Shown here: positions 35,555 to 42,145 of the stretch, piece after piece
Layout: each line of letters opens with the position of its first letter
Numbering within the stretch: the stretch's first letter is position 1
Assembly (NCBI GenBank): GCA_032251435.1
Contig: JAVVEH010000031.1
Location: forward strand, 1 to 49,326
Length of the DNA stretch: 49,326 nt
Direction: 5' to 3'
Origin: JAVVEH01 sp032251435
GTDB taxonomy: Bacteria; Verrucomicrobiota; Lentisphaeria; Oligosphaerales; MVZH01
Translations under genes and position numbers: made by a program
The notes under the pieces: model-generated
Database searches by the model: none
Told to the model about the DNA's origin: nothing
Seen by the model: only the letters and a program-made list of their open reading frames with translations

Positions 35555-35600
35555 AATCCCAACTGTGGGGTGGTTAAAAAACAACTCCGCGGTTGGGATT
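35555..35600 (-). promoter_or_regulatory. hairpin in the purC leader
   Basis: On the minus strand AATCCCAAC (35600-35592) pairs perfectly over 9 bp with GTTGGGATT (35563-35555). The 28-nt loop holds six T residues. The 3' arm lies about 22 nt before the purC ribosome binding site. It could act as an attenuator or a translation control element. It does not resemble the purine riboswitch. Confidence 0.55.
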
Positions 35601-35690
35601 TTCAAGTCCGGCCAAAAGGCGAGAGTAAATCAATCAATCGGCGGAATCTCTTGGGACCGCCGCGAACAAATGATGGTTAAAAATCAGTAG

Positions 35691-35719
35691 AATATAGCGT
35701 CGGGAAACCCCCTTCGCAA
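35691..35719 (-). promoter_or_regulatory. sigma-70 promoter of purC
   Basis: On the minus strand TTGCGA (35719-35714) and TATATT (35696-35691) are separated by exactly 17 bp. The predicted start near 35684 gives a leader of about 160 nt. This is one of the best promoter matches in the window. The region 35522-35840 otherwise holds no gene I can support. Confidence 0.6.
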
Positions 35720-35790
35720 GTCTAAAAAAGTATTTTTTTATCGTTTTTCCGCCGCGGCCCCGGCCCGGGCTGGCGCCGGCGCGGAGCAGA

Positions 35791-35816
35791 CTCTCGCGAA
35801 ATGGCTGTCGCGAGAG
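35791..35816 (-). terminator. strong hairpin downstream of the srkA-like gene
   Basis: CTCTCGCGA (35791-35799) pairs perfectly with TCGCGAGAG (35808-35816) around an 8-nt loop, 25 bp past the stop of the kinase gene. No T-tract follows directly. A stretch of A and T runs lies at 35724-35745, some 45 bp further, so termination here is uncertain. Confidence 0.4.
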
Positions 35817-35840
35817 CCGGTTTGACACGTCGCCGCGGCT

Positions 35841-36854
35841 CTATCGGTGCTGATTAATCACGTCCAGTTGATGCCGCAGATCACCGATTTGCTGACGCCA
35901 GAATGGCTCGCTTCCCCAGTCGGGAAAGTTCCGGCCAAAGCGGGGATCTCCCGTTTGCCGTGAGCACCAGGCGAGGAAGTAGAGAATGCGCATGGCGCGC
36001 AGGGGTTCGATCAGGGCGAGCGACCGGTCATCAAAGGCGCGGAAATCCTCATAGCCCTCGAGAATAAGGGTGATTTCGCGGCGGCAATCGGGGGCGTGGG
36101 CCGGCAGGAGCATCCACAGGTCTTGAACAGGCGGGCCCACAGCCATATCATCAAAATCAATGACCAGAATCCCCTCGCCGGGACGTTCCAGAAGATTTCC
36201 TTGGTGGCTGTCACCATGAACGCGGATCATCTCCATATCGTCAAACAACGGTGTGATCCGGGCGAGAAGGGTGTCCGTGAGCGCCGCGAAGGCCTGGCGA
36301 TGGGTGGCCGTGATAAATCCTCCGTCCAGAAGATGCCGGATGTCTTCGGCGGTGGCGTGTTCCGGGTGCAGGAAAACCCGGTCCGGAGCGTCCTCGCGGG
36401 CACCCACCGCATGCAAGCGCCCGACGACTCGGCCGAGCCGCCGCCAGTCTTCGGGACCCAGGGGTTCAAATCCCCGGCCCAGTTTTTTTTCATAGGTGGT
36501 GAACGGGATGCCGCCTGCGAAGGCGAGGGTGTCACCATTGGCCATGCGCAGGGGCGCGGCGACGGGAATGTCCTCGTCCGCGCACTGACGGACAAACCGG
36601 TGTTCCTGACGGATGCCCGCTTCCGTCCACCGTCCGGGCCGGTAAAATTTAGCGATGAAGCGGGTGCCCTCGACATCCTGCAGTTCATAGACCCGGTTAA
36701 TATAGCTGGTCAGCGGGTGGGCCAGGCCGGTGAGGCGGATGTTCAGCGCGTCCTCCACGGCGGGAAGAAACATGTCGGGAGTCAGTGGCATGAAACCCGG
36801 GGCGGCGGTATTATTCAAAAGAGAATGACCTTTATAGAAAGAAGGGGCGTTCAT
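35841..36854 (-). CDS. srkA: stress-response Ser/Thr protein kinase, SrkA/YihE-like
   Basis: SrkA (YihE, RdoA) is a eukaryote-like kinase that counteracts stress-induced cell death in E. coli, partly through the MazEF system. The 337-residue product has SYINRVYELQDVEGTRFIAKFYRPGRW (quoted by its ends, SYINRVYEL and AKFYRPGRW) with the ATP-binding lysine, the catalytic loop HGDSHQGNLLER, and the metal-binding VIDFDDMAVGPPVQDLWMLLP. The family is aminoglycoside-phosphotransferase-like. No mazEF or dsbA neighbour is seen; in E. coli the gene precedes dsbA. The gene lies 42 bp after the coiled-coil gene in the same direction. The target is not known. Confidence 0.9.
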   Translation of the reverse strand: MNAPSFYKGHSLLNNTAAPGFMPLTPDMFLPAVEDALNIRLTGLAHPLTSYINRVYELQDVEGTRFIAKFYRPGRWTEAGIRQEHRFVRQCADEDIPVAAPLRMANGDTLAFAGGIPFTTYEKKLGRGFEPLGPEDWRRLGRVVGRLHAVGAREDAPDRVFLHPEHATAEDIRHLLDGGFITATHRQAFAALTDTLLARITPLFDDMEMIRVHGDSHQGNLLERPGEGILVIDFDDMAVGPPVQDLWMLLPAHAPDCRREITLILEGYEDFRAFDDRSLALIEPLRAMRILYFLAWCSRQTGDPRFGRNFPDWGSEPFWRQQIGDLRHQLDVINQHR

Positions 36855-36896
36855 TGAAGATCAATGACGCCCCGGAAAAAAGATGTGAGCGACGGG

Positions 36897-38252
36897 TCAC
36901 GCCGTCGGCAAAGCCACTTTTTTCAAATCGTCGATGTCCAGGGTTTGATAGAAGATTTCCTGAAGCACCCGCAGCAAAATGTCGCGGGCTTCCAGGCTGA
37001 TGTGGACATCCTCGAACACATCGGTGAGTTGCCGCCAGTATCCTTCGATATCGCCGTTCCGCACTTCGAGCACGTCACTTTGGGCGATAGCCTGGATCAG
37101 GCGGGTCTCCTCATCCTGCAAGGCCGTCCAGAACTTTTCAAGGCTGGTTCCCAGGGTGATGCTGCGGTCTTCCTCATAATTGAGTTTTTTGATCAAGCTG
37201 TTGAATTTCCGCTTGATCATTGGCGTGGGCTTGAGTTGCTTGCCCACCTCAACCCAGTCAATTTGCCCCAGAATCGCATCGGCGAACTTCCGAACGGTCT
37301 GGATTTCGCCGCTGGTTTGGGTCACTACTTTCTTTTGCTCAGCCAGCGCCCGTTTAGTTTCGGCCAACGTGTCGCTCAATTCGCGCGCCTGCACCCGCTG
37401 TTTTTCATAATTTTTCCGCCACGTTTCCAGCTCTTCTTTGAGGCGGGCGTTTTCCTGGGCGAACCGGTTCGATTTTTTCTCGACGATTTTCGAGGCTTCG
37501 GCCTTGTGGCTTTCGATCGTTTCTTCCGTGTCGCTCATTTGATCCCGAAGTTTGCGGTTTTCGGCTTGAGCGGTTTCAAACTTCAAGGTGAGGCTTTCAA
37601 CGTCCTTGCGGAGTTGCTTGCGCTCATTGCGGAGTTCCTGGTCTTCGGCACCGATTTTATCGAGCCGGCCGCGGAGTTCCTTGTTCTCATTCTTAACCCG
37701 CTCAATTTCGCTTTGCGTATGATCCAGTTCCTCTTTAAGGGTGATGGTTTCCTTAATCAGAACCTCGTTGCCACCGGCGTTTTTGAGCACTTTTTCCGCT
37801 TGGCCGGGGGTCATCTGGAGCGGGCTGAAACAAAGCAAAATCCGCCATTTCGGCAGATCTTTGGGATCAAAATACTCTTTAAAGCGCGCCTCCGGCAGGA
37901 CATAGGCGTCGTCGTCAAGGTTTTCTTTTTTCCGGTATTTTTTATATGCGTCCGAATGAAAATAATCTTCCAGTTTTTTATGCAACTCCTGGTGCACCGG
38001 ATACCAGTAGGCGAAGACACCGCTGGTCACGCTTTGCTGATAGTCATCCTTTTTCGCTTCCTGTTGCAGAATTTTCTCAAACCGTTTCCGTCCTTTCGGC
38101 TCCAGCCGGTGCCCGCCGATCGTGCATCGCTTCAGCACTTGGGCGTTCGACTGAATATAGGCGCGCAAGCCGTTCCACGGCACTTCCCGCACCATCATCG
38201 CGAACACATCCGCAAGATCCACGTTTTCAATTGGCTCGTTATTCCCCAACAT
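36897..38252 (-). CDS. conserved coiled-coil protein of unknown function
   Basis: The 451-residue product has three parts. Residues 1-160 form a compact domain with many aromatic and charged residues (MVREVPWNGLRAYIQS, SGVFAYWYPVHQELHKKLEDYF). Residues 165-320 are a long coiled coil rich in Glu, Lys and Arg with heptad spacing. Residues 325-451 are a helical C-terminal domain (FADAILGQIDWVEVGKQLKP, ISLEARDILLRVLQEIFYQTL). There is no signal peptide or membrane helix. I recognise no family. The upstream 113-residue gene overlaps its start by 14 bp, so the two are probably a functional pair. The long open frame on the opposite strand is a shadow. Confidence 0.75.
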   Translation of the reverse strand: MLGNNEPIENVDLADVFAMMVREVPWNGLRAYIQSNAQVLKRCTIGGHRLEPKGRKRFEKILQQEAKKDDYQQSVTSGVFAYWYPVHQELHKKLEDYFHSDAYKKYRKKENLDDDAYVLPEARFKEYFDPKDLPKWRILLCFSPLQMTPGQAEKVLKNAGGNEVLIKETITLKEELDHTQSEIERVKNENKELRGRLDKIGAEDQELRNERKQLRKDVESLTLKFETAQAENRKLRDQMSDTEETIESHKAEASKIVEKKSNRFAQENARLKEELETWRKNYEKQRVQARELSDTLAETKRALAEQKKVVTQTSGEIQTVRKFADAILGQIDWVEVGKQLKPTPMIKRKFNSLIKKLNYEEDRSITLGTSLEKFWTALQDEETRLIQAIAQSDVLEVRNGDIEGYWRQLTDVFEDVHISLEARDILLRVLQEIFYQTLDIDDLKKVALPTA

Positions 38253-38580
38253 CCAGTAAATACTCCTTGGCTAACATGTGTTTCGCCGCGACAATGATAC
38301 CACCCGCCATCTGCCGCCGCAACGAATACTCAATTTTTGTCTCAGCTGGACCCAGACCGGCGAAACCGTCCGCGCTCTCTCCCTTTTCCGCGGCCGCGGC
38401 GCTTTGCCGGGATAAGAGCAGCGCTTCCCGCCACTTCTGCTCCTGGCATAACGCGATGCATGTGGACATGGCGTCCACGGGCGGCTCAGGGGCGGAGACC
38501 TTCTTTTTCTTGGTCTTCTTGGATGCGGCGGAGGAGGGGGCGATCGTAGAGGGAGATGTCTTCTTGGCTTTTTTTGCCAT
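38239..38580 (-). CDS. small protein with basic N-terminus, partner of the coiled-coil gene
   Basis: The 113-residue product begins with a Lys/Ala/Ser-rich disordered stretch (MAKKAKKTSPSTIAPSS, then KKTKKKKV). From about residue 35 it has a predicted helical part (MSTCIALCQEQKWREALLLSRQ and LRRQMAGGIIVAAKHMLAKEYLL), which looks like a single TPR-type helical pair. The 3' end overlaps the start of the coiled-coil gene by 14 bp. tRNA-Cys lies 65 bp upstream on the same strand. I recognise no family and infer a joint role only from the overlap. Confidence 0.6.
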   Translation of the reverse strand: MAKKAKKTSPSTIAPSSAASKKTKKKKVSAPEPPVDAMSTCIALCQEQKWREALLLSRQSAAAAEKGESADGFAGLGPAETKIEYSLRRQMAGGIIVAAKHMLAKEYLLDVGE

Positions 38581-38644
38581 AATTCAAGAATCAGGGAATG
38601 TGAGAAATGTCGAAACGATTAAGAAAACCACACGAAAGTGAAAA

Positions 38645-38719
<75 letters not shown>

Positions 38720-38741
38720 GTGAATAAGCAATAAGGCACGT

Positions 38742-38769
38742 AATATAACTCGCGAAAAACAGATGTCCA
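38742..38769 (-). promoter_or_regulatory. promoter of tRNA-Cys
   Basis: On the minus strand TGGACA (38769-38764, five of six consensus bases) and TATATT (38747-38742) are separated by 16 bp. The predicted start lies about 15 nt before the mature tRNA. Confidence 0.55.
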
Positions 38770-38832
38770 TAATGTTTTTTGGCAGATCATGGTTTTTTTA
38801 TAAAAGTGACTGGCGGCATTGCGCTTTTGAAT

Positions 38833-38875
38833 TACGTTATTCGTATTATCGGCGGTTTAAAATACGATTTTCGTA
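38833..38875 (+). promoter_or_regulatory. two matching palindromes upstream of ald, candidate Lrp-family operators
   Basis: TACG-N5-CGTA occurs twice: 38833-38845 (spacer TTATT) and 38863-38875 (spacer ATTTT). The centres are 30 bp apart, close to three helical turns. The second ends 15 bp before the ald ATG and just before the ribosome binding site. Since an Lrp/AsnC regulator is encoded directly after ald, these are likely its binding sites. Lrp-family proteins often bind pairs of sites on one face of the DNA; the exact site here is inference. Confidence 0.5.
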
Positions 38876-38890
38876 AAAAGGGGCTGTGGT

Positions 38891-40000
38891 ATGAAAGTAG
38901 GTGTGGCTAAGGAAATCAAGCGTCATGAGTACCGCGTGGGATTGACCCCGACGGATGCCAAATCGTACGTCGCTCACGGTCATCAAGTTCTGGTTGAACA
39001 GGACGCCGGTGATGAGGCGGGATTTCCGGATGCCGCTTACGTGGCCGCCGGCGCGACAATCATTCCGGAAACCCGGGCCCTGTTTGACGAGGCGGAGATG
39101 ATCGTCAAGGTCAAGGAACCGCAACCCTCTGAATATGATCTGCTGCATGAAGGACAGCTTCTTTACACCTATCTGCACTTGGCCGCTGACGAACGGCTGA
39201 CCCGGGCGCTGCTTGATCGGAAGGTCAATGCCGTCGCCTACGAAACCATTGAGGATCATGACAGCCTGCCCTGCCTGGTGCCGATGAGCGAAATCGCCGG
39301 CCGTCTGTCCGTTCAGGAGGGGGCCAAATACCTTGAAAAACAGTTTGGTGGGCGGGGCATTCTGCTTGGCGGGGTTCCGGGTGTCCGCCGCGGACGGATC
39401 GCCATTCTTGGCGGGGGCGTGGTGGGCGCCAACGCGGCGAAAATCGCGGTCGGGATCGGAGCCGATGTCACCATTCTTGATATCAACGCCCGTCGTCTAG
39501 CCTACCTGGATGATATTTTCGGATCATCCATCTCGACCCTTTACAGCACGGAAGCCAATGTTGAGGCCGTTCTGCGCGAGTGCGACCTGCTGATCGGGGC
39601 GGTTCTGATTCCCGGCGCCCGGGCCCCTAAACTGGTCAGCCGGGACCATCTTAAACTGATGAAAAAGGGTGCCGTGATTGTCGATGTGGCTGTTGACCAG
39701 GGCGGCTGCTTCGAAACCACCCGCCCCACGACCCATGACGACCCGACCTATATCGTGGACGGCATTGTTCATTATTGCGTGGCCAACATGCCTGGGGCGG
39801 TGGCCTTGACATCCACCCTTGGACTGACCGGAGCGACCCTGCCCTATGGGCTGCGGTTGGCTGAGCGGGGACTTGAAGAGGCCGCCCGGACATCACGGGC
39901 GATCGCCACCGGTGTCAACACATACGCCGGCCATCTCACGTGCGAGGCGGTGGCCGAGGCGTTTGACATGCCCCACGCCGCGGTTGAATCATTGCTGTGA
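38891..40000 (+). CDS. ald: alanine dehydrogenase
   Basis: Ald converts L-alanine, NAD+ and water to pyruvate, ammonia and NADH, reversibly. The 369-residue product has the N-terminal MKVGVAKEIKRHEYRVGLTP with the substrate-binding arginine, then VKVKEPQPSEYDLL with its lysine, LHLAADE, and the NAD-binding loop AILGGGVVGANAAKIA (about 174-189) followed by DINARRLAYLDD. VDVAVDQGGCFETTRPTTH carries the conserved aspartate region. Length is standard. AAGGGG precedes the ATG. The Lrp-family gene overlaps the stop by 4 bp (GTGA), and paired palindromes lie in the promoter region, so the two form a self-contained regulated unit. Confidence 0.97.
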   Translation: MKVGVAKEIKRHEYRVGLTPTDAKSYVAHGHQVLVEQDAGDEAGFPDAAYVAAGATIIPETRALFDEAEMIVKVKEPQPSEYDLLHEGQLLYTYLHLAADERLTRALLDRKVNAVAYETIEDHDSLPCLVPMSEIAGRLSVQEGAKYLEKQFGGRGILLGGVPGVRRGRIAILGGGVVGANAAKIAVGIGADVTILDINARRLAYLDDIFGSSISTLYSTEANVEAVLRECDLLIGAVLIPGARAPKLVSRDHLKLMKKGAVIVDVAVDQGGCFETTRPTTHDDPTYIVDGIVHYCVANMPGAVALTSTLGLTGATLPYGLRLAERGLEEAARTSRAIATGVNTYAGHLTCEAVAEAFDMPHAAVESLL

Positions 40001-40440
40001 AACCCATGCGACCCGATAAAGTCGATTGGAAAATCATTGACCGGTTGCGCCGTGAAAATGTCAGCAACACCGTTCTCGCCCGGGAATTGCAGTGTTCCGA
40101 AGGAGCGGTCCGGCAGCGTGTCAAGCGGTTGAAGGAAGCCGGGATCCTGCGGGTGACCGCGACGATTGACACGGATGTTCTGGAAAATCAGCAAGTCGCC
40201 TTGATCGCCATCAACGTGCGTGAAACCGCTCTTCTGGAAGAAAAGGCCCGGCAAATCGCCGCTTTGGACAAAGTGCTGTCGGTCTCCATCGTTTCCGGTC
40301 GTTACGATCTGATGGCGGAAATCCTGGTTGACTCAAACCGTGGCTTGGTTGATTTCCTGACCTCGGATCTGTCGCGGGTCAACGATGTCACCTCCAGTGA
40401 AAGTTTTCTCTTGCTGAAGAGCTATGGCAAACATGTTTGA
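39997..40440 (+). CDS. Lrp/AsnC family transcriptional regulator
   Basis: The 147-residue product has an N-terminal winged helix (VDWKIIDRLRRENVSNTVLARELQ, given by its ends VDWKIIDRL and NTVLARELQ) with the recognition helix SEGAVRQRVKRLKEAGIL, and a C-terminal RAM/AsnC ligand domain (about 65-147) with VSIVSGRYDLMAEILVD. The start GTG overlaps the ald stop; an ATG three codons in is also possible. Family members sense amino acids, and ones beside ald (such as AldR) use alanine as ligand, so L-alanine is the expected effector here by inference. Confidence 0.93.
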   Translation: MKPMRPDKVDWKIIDRLRRENVSNTVLARELQCSEGAVRQRVKRLKEAGILRVTATIDTDVLENQQVALIAINVRETALLEEKARQIAALDKVLSVSIVSGRYDLMAEILVDSNRGLVDFLTSDLSRVNDVTSSESFLLLKSYGKHV

Positions 40441-40470
40441 ATTCTGAATAGTTTGAAGAAGGAACACGCG

Positions 40471-41169
40471 TTGCCTGTTATCACGCTCGACATGATTGAC
40501 ATTGACATCACCCGTAAGCCGATCAAACGGCTTTATTTGCGGGTGCGGGCGCCGGATGGGCGGGTCACGCTTTCCATTCCCCGCCGCGTGTCGGACGCTT
40601 ACGCCCGGGAATTCATCGCCGACCGGCTTCCCTGGATCAAGCAACAACAAGCCCGGCTCGCCGACCGCCCCGCCCCGCCCGCCTGCGAATATAAAACCGG
40701 GGAGTCGCATCCCGTCCGGGGAGTGACTTATCCTCTGTCAATCATATTCGTGAATGGAACGCGCCAGGCGCGGCTGGTAAACGGGCGGCTCTTGTTGTCC
40801 TGCCGTCCCGGTGACACGACCGAAAAGCGGGCGGCGATTCTCAGAGAGTGGTACCGGAACGACTTGAAAAAACGGATCCCCGGAATCATCGAACGGTATG
40901 AGATGATCATGGGTGTCCGGGTCAGCGGCTTCAGCATTCGACACATGCGCGCCCGCTGGGGAAGTTGCCATACCCGTGACGGCCGTCTGACAGTCAACCT
41001 GGAGCTGGCCAAATATCCCGATGCCTGTCTCGACTATGTCGTGGTTCACGAAATGGCCCATTTGCTGGAACGGGGACATAATGCCCGCTTTTACGCGCTG
41101 ATGACACGCTTTTTCCCGACGTGGAAGGATGTCAAAGCCCGCTTAGCGAGACCATCATGGGACATTTAA
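40471..41169 (+). CDS. YgjP-like zinc metallopeptidase (DUF45, SprT-related)
   Basis: The 232-residue product carries the zinc site HEMAHLLERGHNARFYALM (HExxH with the third histidine in GHN) and the preceding family motif MRARWGSCHTRDGRLTVNLELAK, quoted by its parts RARWGSC and LTVNLELAK. The N-terminal half is beta-rich (KRLYLRVRAPDGRVTLSIP). Members are thought to be intracellular metal-dependent proteases; substrates are unknown. I start at TTG 40471 because AAGGA lies 7 nt upstream; an in-frame TTG at 40453 has no such site. It follows the Lrp-type gene by 30 bp and may share its transcript. Confidence 0.87.
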   Translation: MPVITLDMIDIDITRKPIKRLYLRVRAPDGRVTLSIPRRVSDAYAREFIADRLPWIKQQQARLADRPAPPACEYKTGESHPVRGVTYPLSIIFVNGTRQARLVNGRLLLSCRPGDTTEKRAAILREWYRNDLKKRIPGIIERYEMIMGVRVSGFSIRHMRARWGSCHTRDGRLTVNLELAKYPDACLDYVVVHEMAHLLERGHNARFYALMTRFFPTWKDVKARLARPSWDI

Positions 41170-41191
41170 ACCGAATGGTTCAAGGCACCGG

Positions 41192-41227
41192 TCAGTGAGA
41201 ATACGCAGGGGTTTCATAGGGATGGGG
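41192..41227 (-). pseudogene. remnant of a second copy of the NIF3-like gene's 3' end
   Basis: Read on the minus strand, bases 41227-41192 encode PHPYETPAYSH and a stop. The intact gene just upstream encodes AHPYETPAYSHWP near its end. Over 36 aligned bases I count 29 matches, with most differences at third codon positions. This suggests a decayed tandem duplicate or the end of a former neighbouring homologue. No open frame leads into it. Confidence 0.6.
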
Positions 41228-41263
41228 GAGAGAATAAAGAAACGTTGATTTCGCTGAGGCGGG

Positions 41264-41581
41264 TTAGACCGATGTCGCCACCGGCCAGTGGGAATAGGCG
41301 GGTGTCTCATAAGGATGGGCGGCCAGCAGGGCTTTGATCACCGCTGGCAACACCTCTTCCGCGCAGATCATTTCCACCTTAACTTCCGGCACAAAGGTGT
41401 CTTCACCGGTTTTTCCAATGGCCGGATGACTTCCCGCCAGCGGGCGGAACTGGCCGGTCCCCGGGGTTTCCCAGCAACACCGGTCATAGGTTCCCAACCG
41501 CCCGCCACCGGCCGCGAAAACCGCGTTTTTAACGCTCTCCGCATCAGCTTCCGGCACATAAAAAACAAACATGTGGCGCAT
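41264..41581 (-). CDS. small NIF3/YqfO C-terminal-like protein
   Basis: The 105-residue product matches the short CutA/PII-like domain found inserted in YqfO/NIF3 proteins and as free-standing proteins. It has FVFYVPEADAESVKNAVFAAGGG, quoted by its ends FVFYVPE and VFAAGGG, then YDRCCWETPGTGQFRPLAGSHP, the segment VEMICAEEVLPAVIKAL, and the hallmark HPYETPAY. The biochemical role is not settled; a regulatory or metal-linked role has been proposed. The start is ATG 41581, or ATG 41572, which fits the family better. No ribosome binding site exists, because a short tandem repeat array abuts the start codon directly. Confidence 0.85.
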   Translation of the reverse strand: MRHMFVFYVPEADAESVKNAVFAAGGGRLGTYDRCCWETPGTGQFRPLAGSHPAIGKTGEDTFVPEVKVEMICAEEVLPAVIKALLAAHPYETPAYSHWPVATSV

Positions 41582-41683
41582 AGTCAGTAATCAGTAATCA
41601 GTAAGTCAGTAATCAGTAATCAGTAAGTCAGTAATCAGTAATCAGTAAGTCAGTAGTCAGTAAGTCAGTAAGTCAGTAGTCAG
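41582..41683. repeat. short tandem repeat array, TCAGTAA-type units
   Basis: About 100 bp consist of 7- and 8-bp units, TCAGTAA and TCAGTAAG, plus a TCAGTAG variant, arranged in a 22-bp higher-order unit repeated at least three times. The array touches the start codon of the NIF3-like gene and ends at 41683. There are no unique spacers, so it is not a CRISPR. Confidence 0.95.
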
Positions 41684-41705
41684 CCTGGCACGCCGTAGCC
41701 AATCT

Positions 41706-41882
41706 GCGAGGTTCGCAAACCTCGCTCCTGACAGATCTGAGACAAGGTCACTTATTTTGCAACCATGTTCGACTGCTCAACACGGGTGCATCCGGGACGG
41801 ATGCGCTCCATGGACCGTTTTCCTCTGGAAAACATCCGTCTCGACCGGTCAAAAACCGCTGGCTCATCATTCTTGTCTCAGA
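41706..41882. other. multi-hairpin intergenic cassette between two repeat arrays
   Basis: Within 177 bp there are three good hairpins: GCGAGGTT/AACCTCGC (41706-41725), GCATCC/GGATGC (41788-41804) and GTTTTCC/GGAAAAC (41817-41833, 3-nt loop). An 11-bp perfect inverted repeat, TCTGAGACAAG (41736-41746) and CTTGTCTCAGA (41872-41882), encloses the last two. No gene is visible. It may be an interspersed repeat family or a structured RNA. I cannot test copy number here. Confidence 0.55.
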
Positions 41883-41905
41883 AGAGCTTTGCGAAGACGG
41901 CTGGT

Positions 41906-42145
41906 CACGACTTCCACGACTTCCACGCCTTTCACGTTTCCACGCCTTTCACGCTTTCACGTTTTCACGCCTTTCACGTTTCCACGACTTCCACGACTTT
42001 AACGACTTCCACGACTTCCACGACTTTAACGACTTCCACGACTTCCACGACTTTCACGACTTCCACGACTTCCACGACTTTAACGACTTCCACGCCTTTC
42101 ACGTTTCCACGACTTCCACGACTTCCACGACTTTCACGACTTTCA
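41906..42145. repeat. short tandem repeat array, 9-bp CACGACTTC-type units
   Basis: About 26 units of 9 bp (CACGACTTC, CACGACTTT, CACGCCTTT, CACGTTTCC and AACGACTTC-like variants) fill 240 bp. Read on the minus strand, the unit is GAAGTCGTG/GAAAGTCGTG. The array begins within the stop codon of the FabK-like gene (TGA at 42145-42143), so the last codon and the first unit share bases. There are no spacers of CRISPR type. Confidence 0.95.

Noticed and set aside
35555..35600. purine riboswitch before purC
   Set aside because: The three-way junction and conserved loop sequences of the purine aptamer are missing; only a single hairpin is seen.
36864..38297. 477-codon open frame on the plus strand
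   Set aside because: It lies exactly opposite the coiled-coil gene. Its translation is Phe/Leu-rich, as expected from the complement of Glu/Lys-rich codons, and the minus-strand reading has proper heptads and a coupled upstream gene.
41582..42145. CRISPR array
   Set aside because: Units are 7-9 bp in direct tandem without unique spacers, and there are no cas genes.
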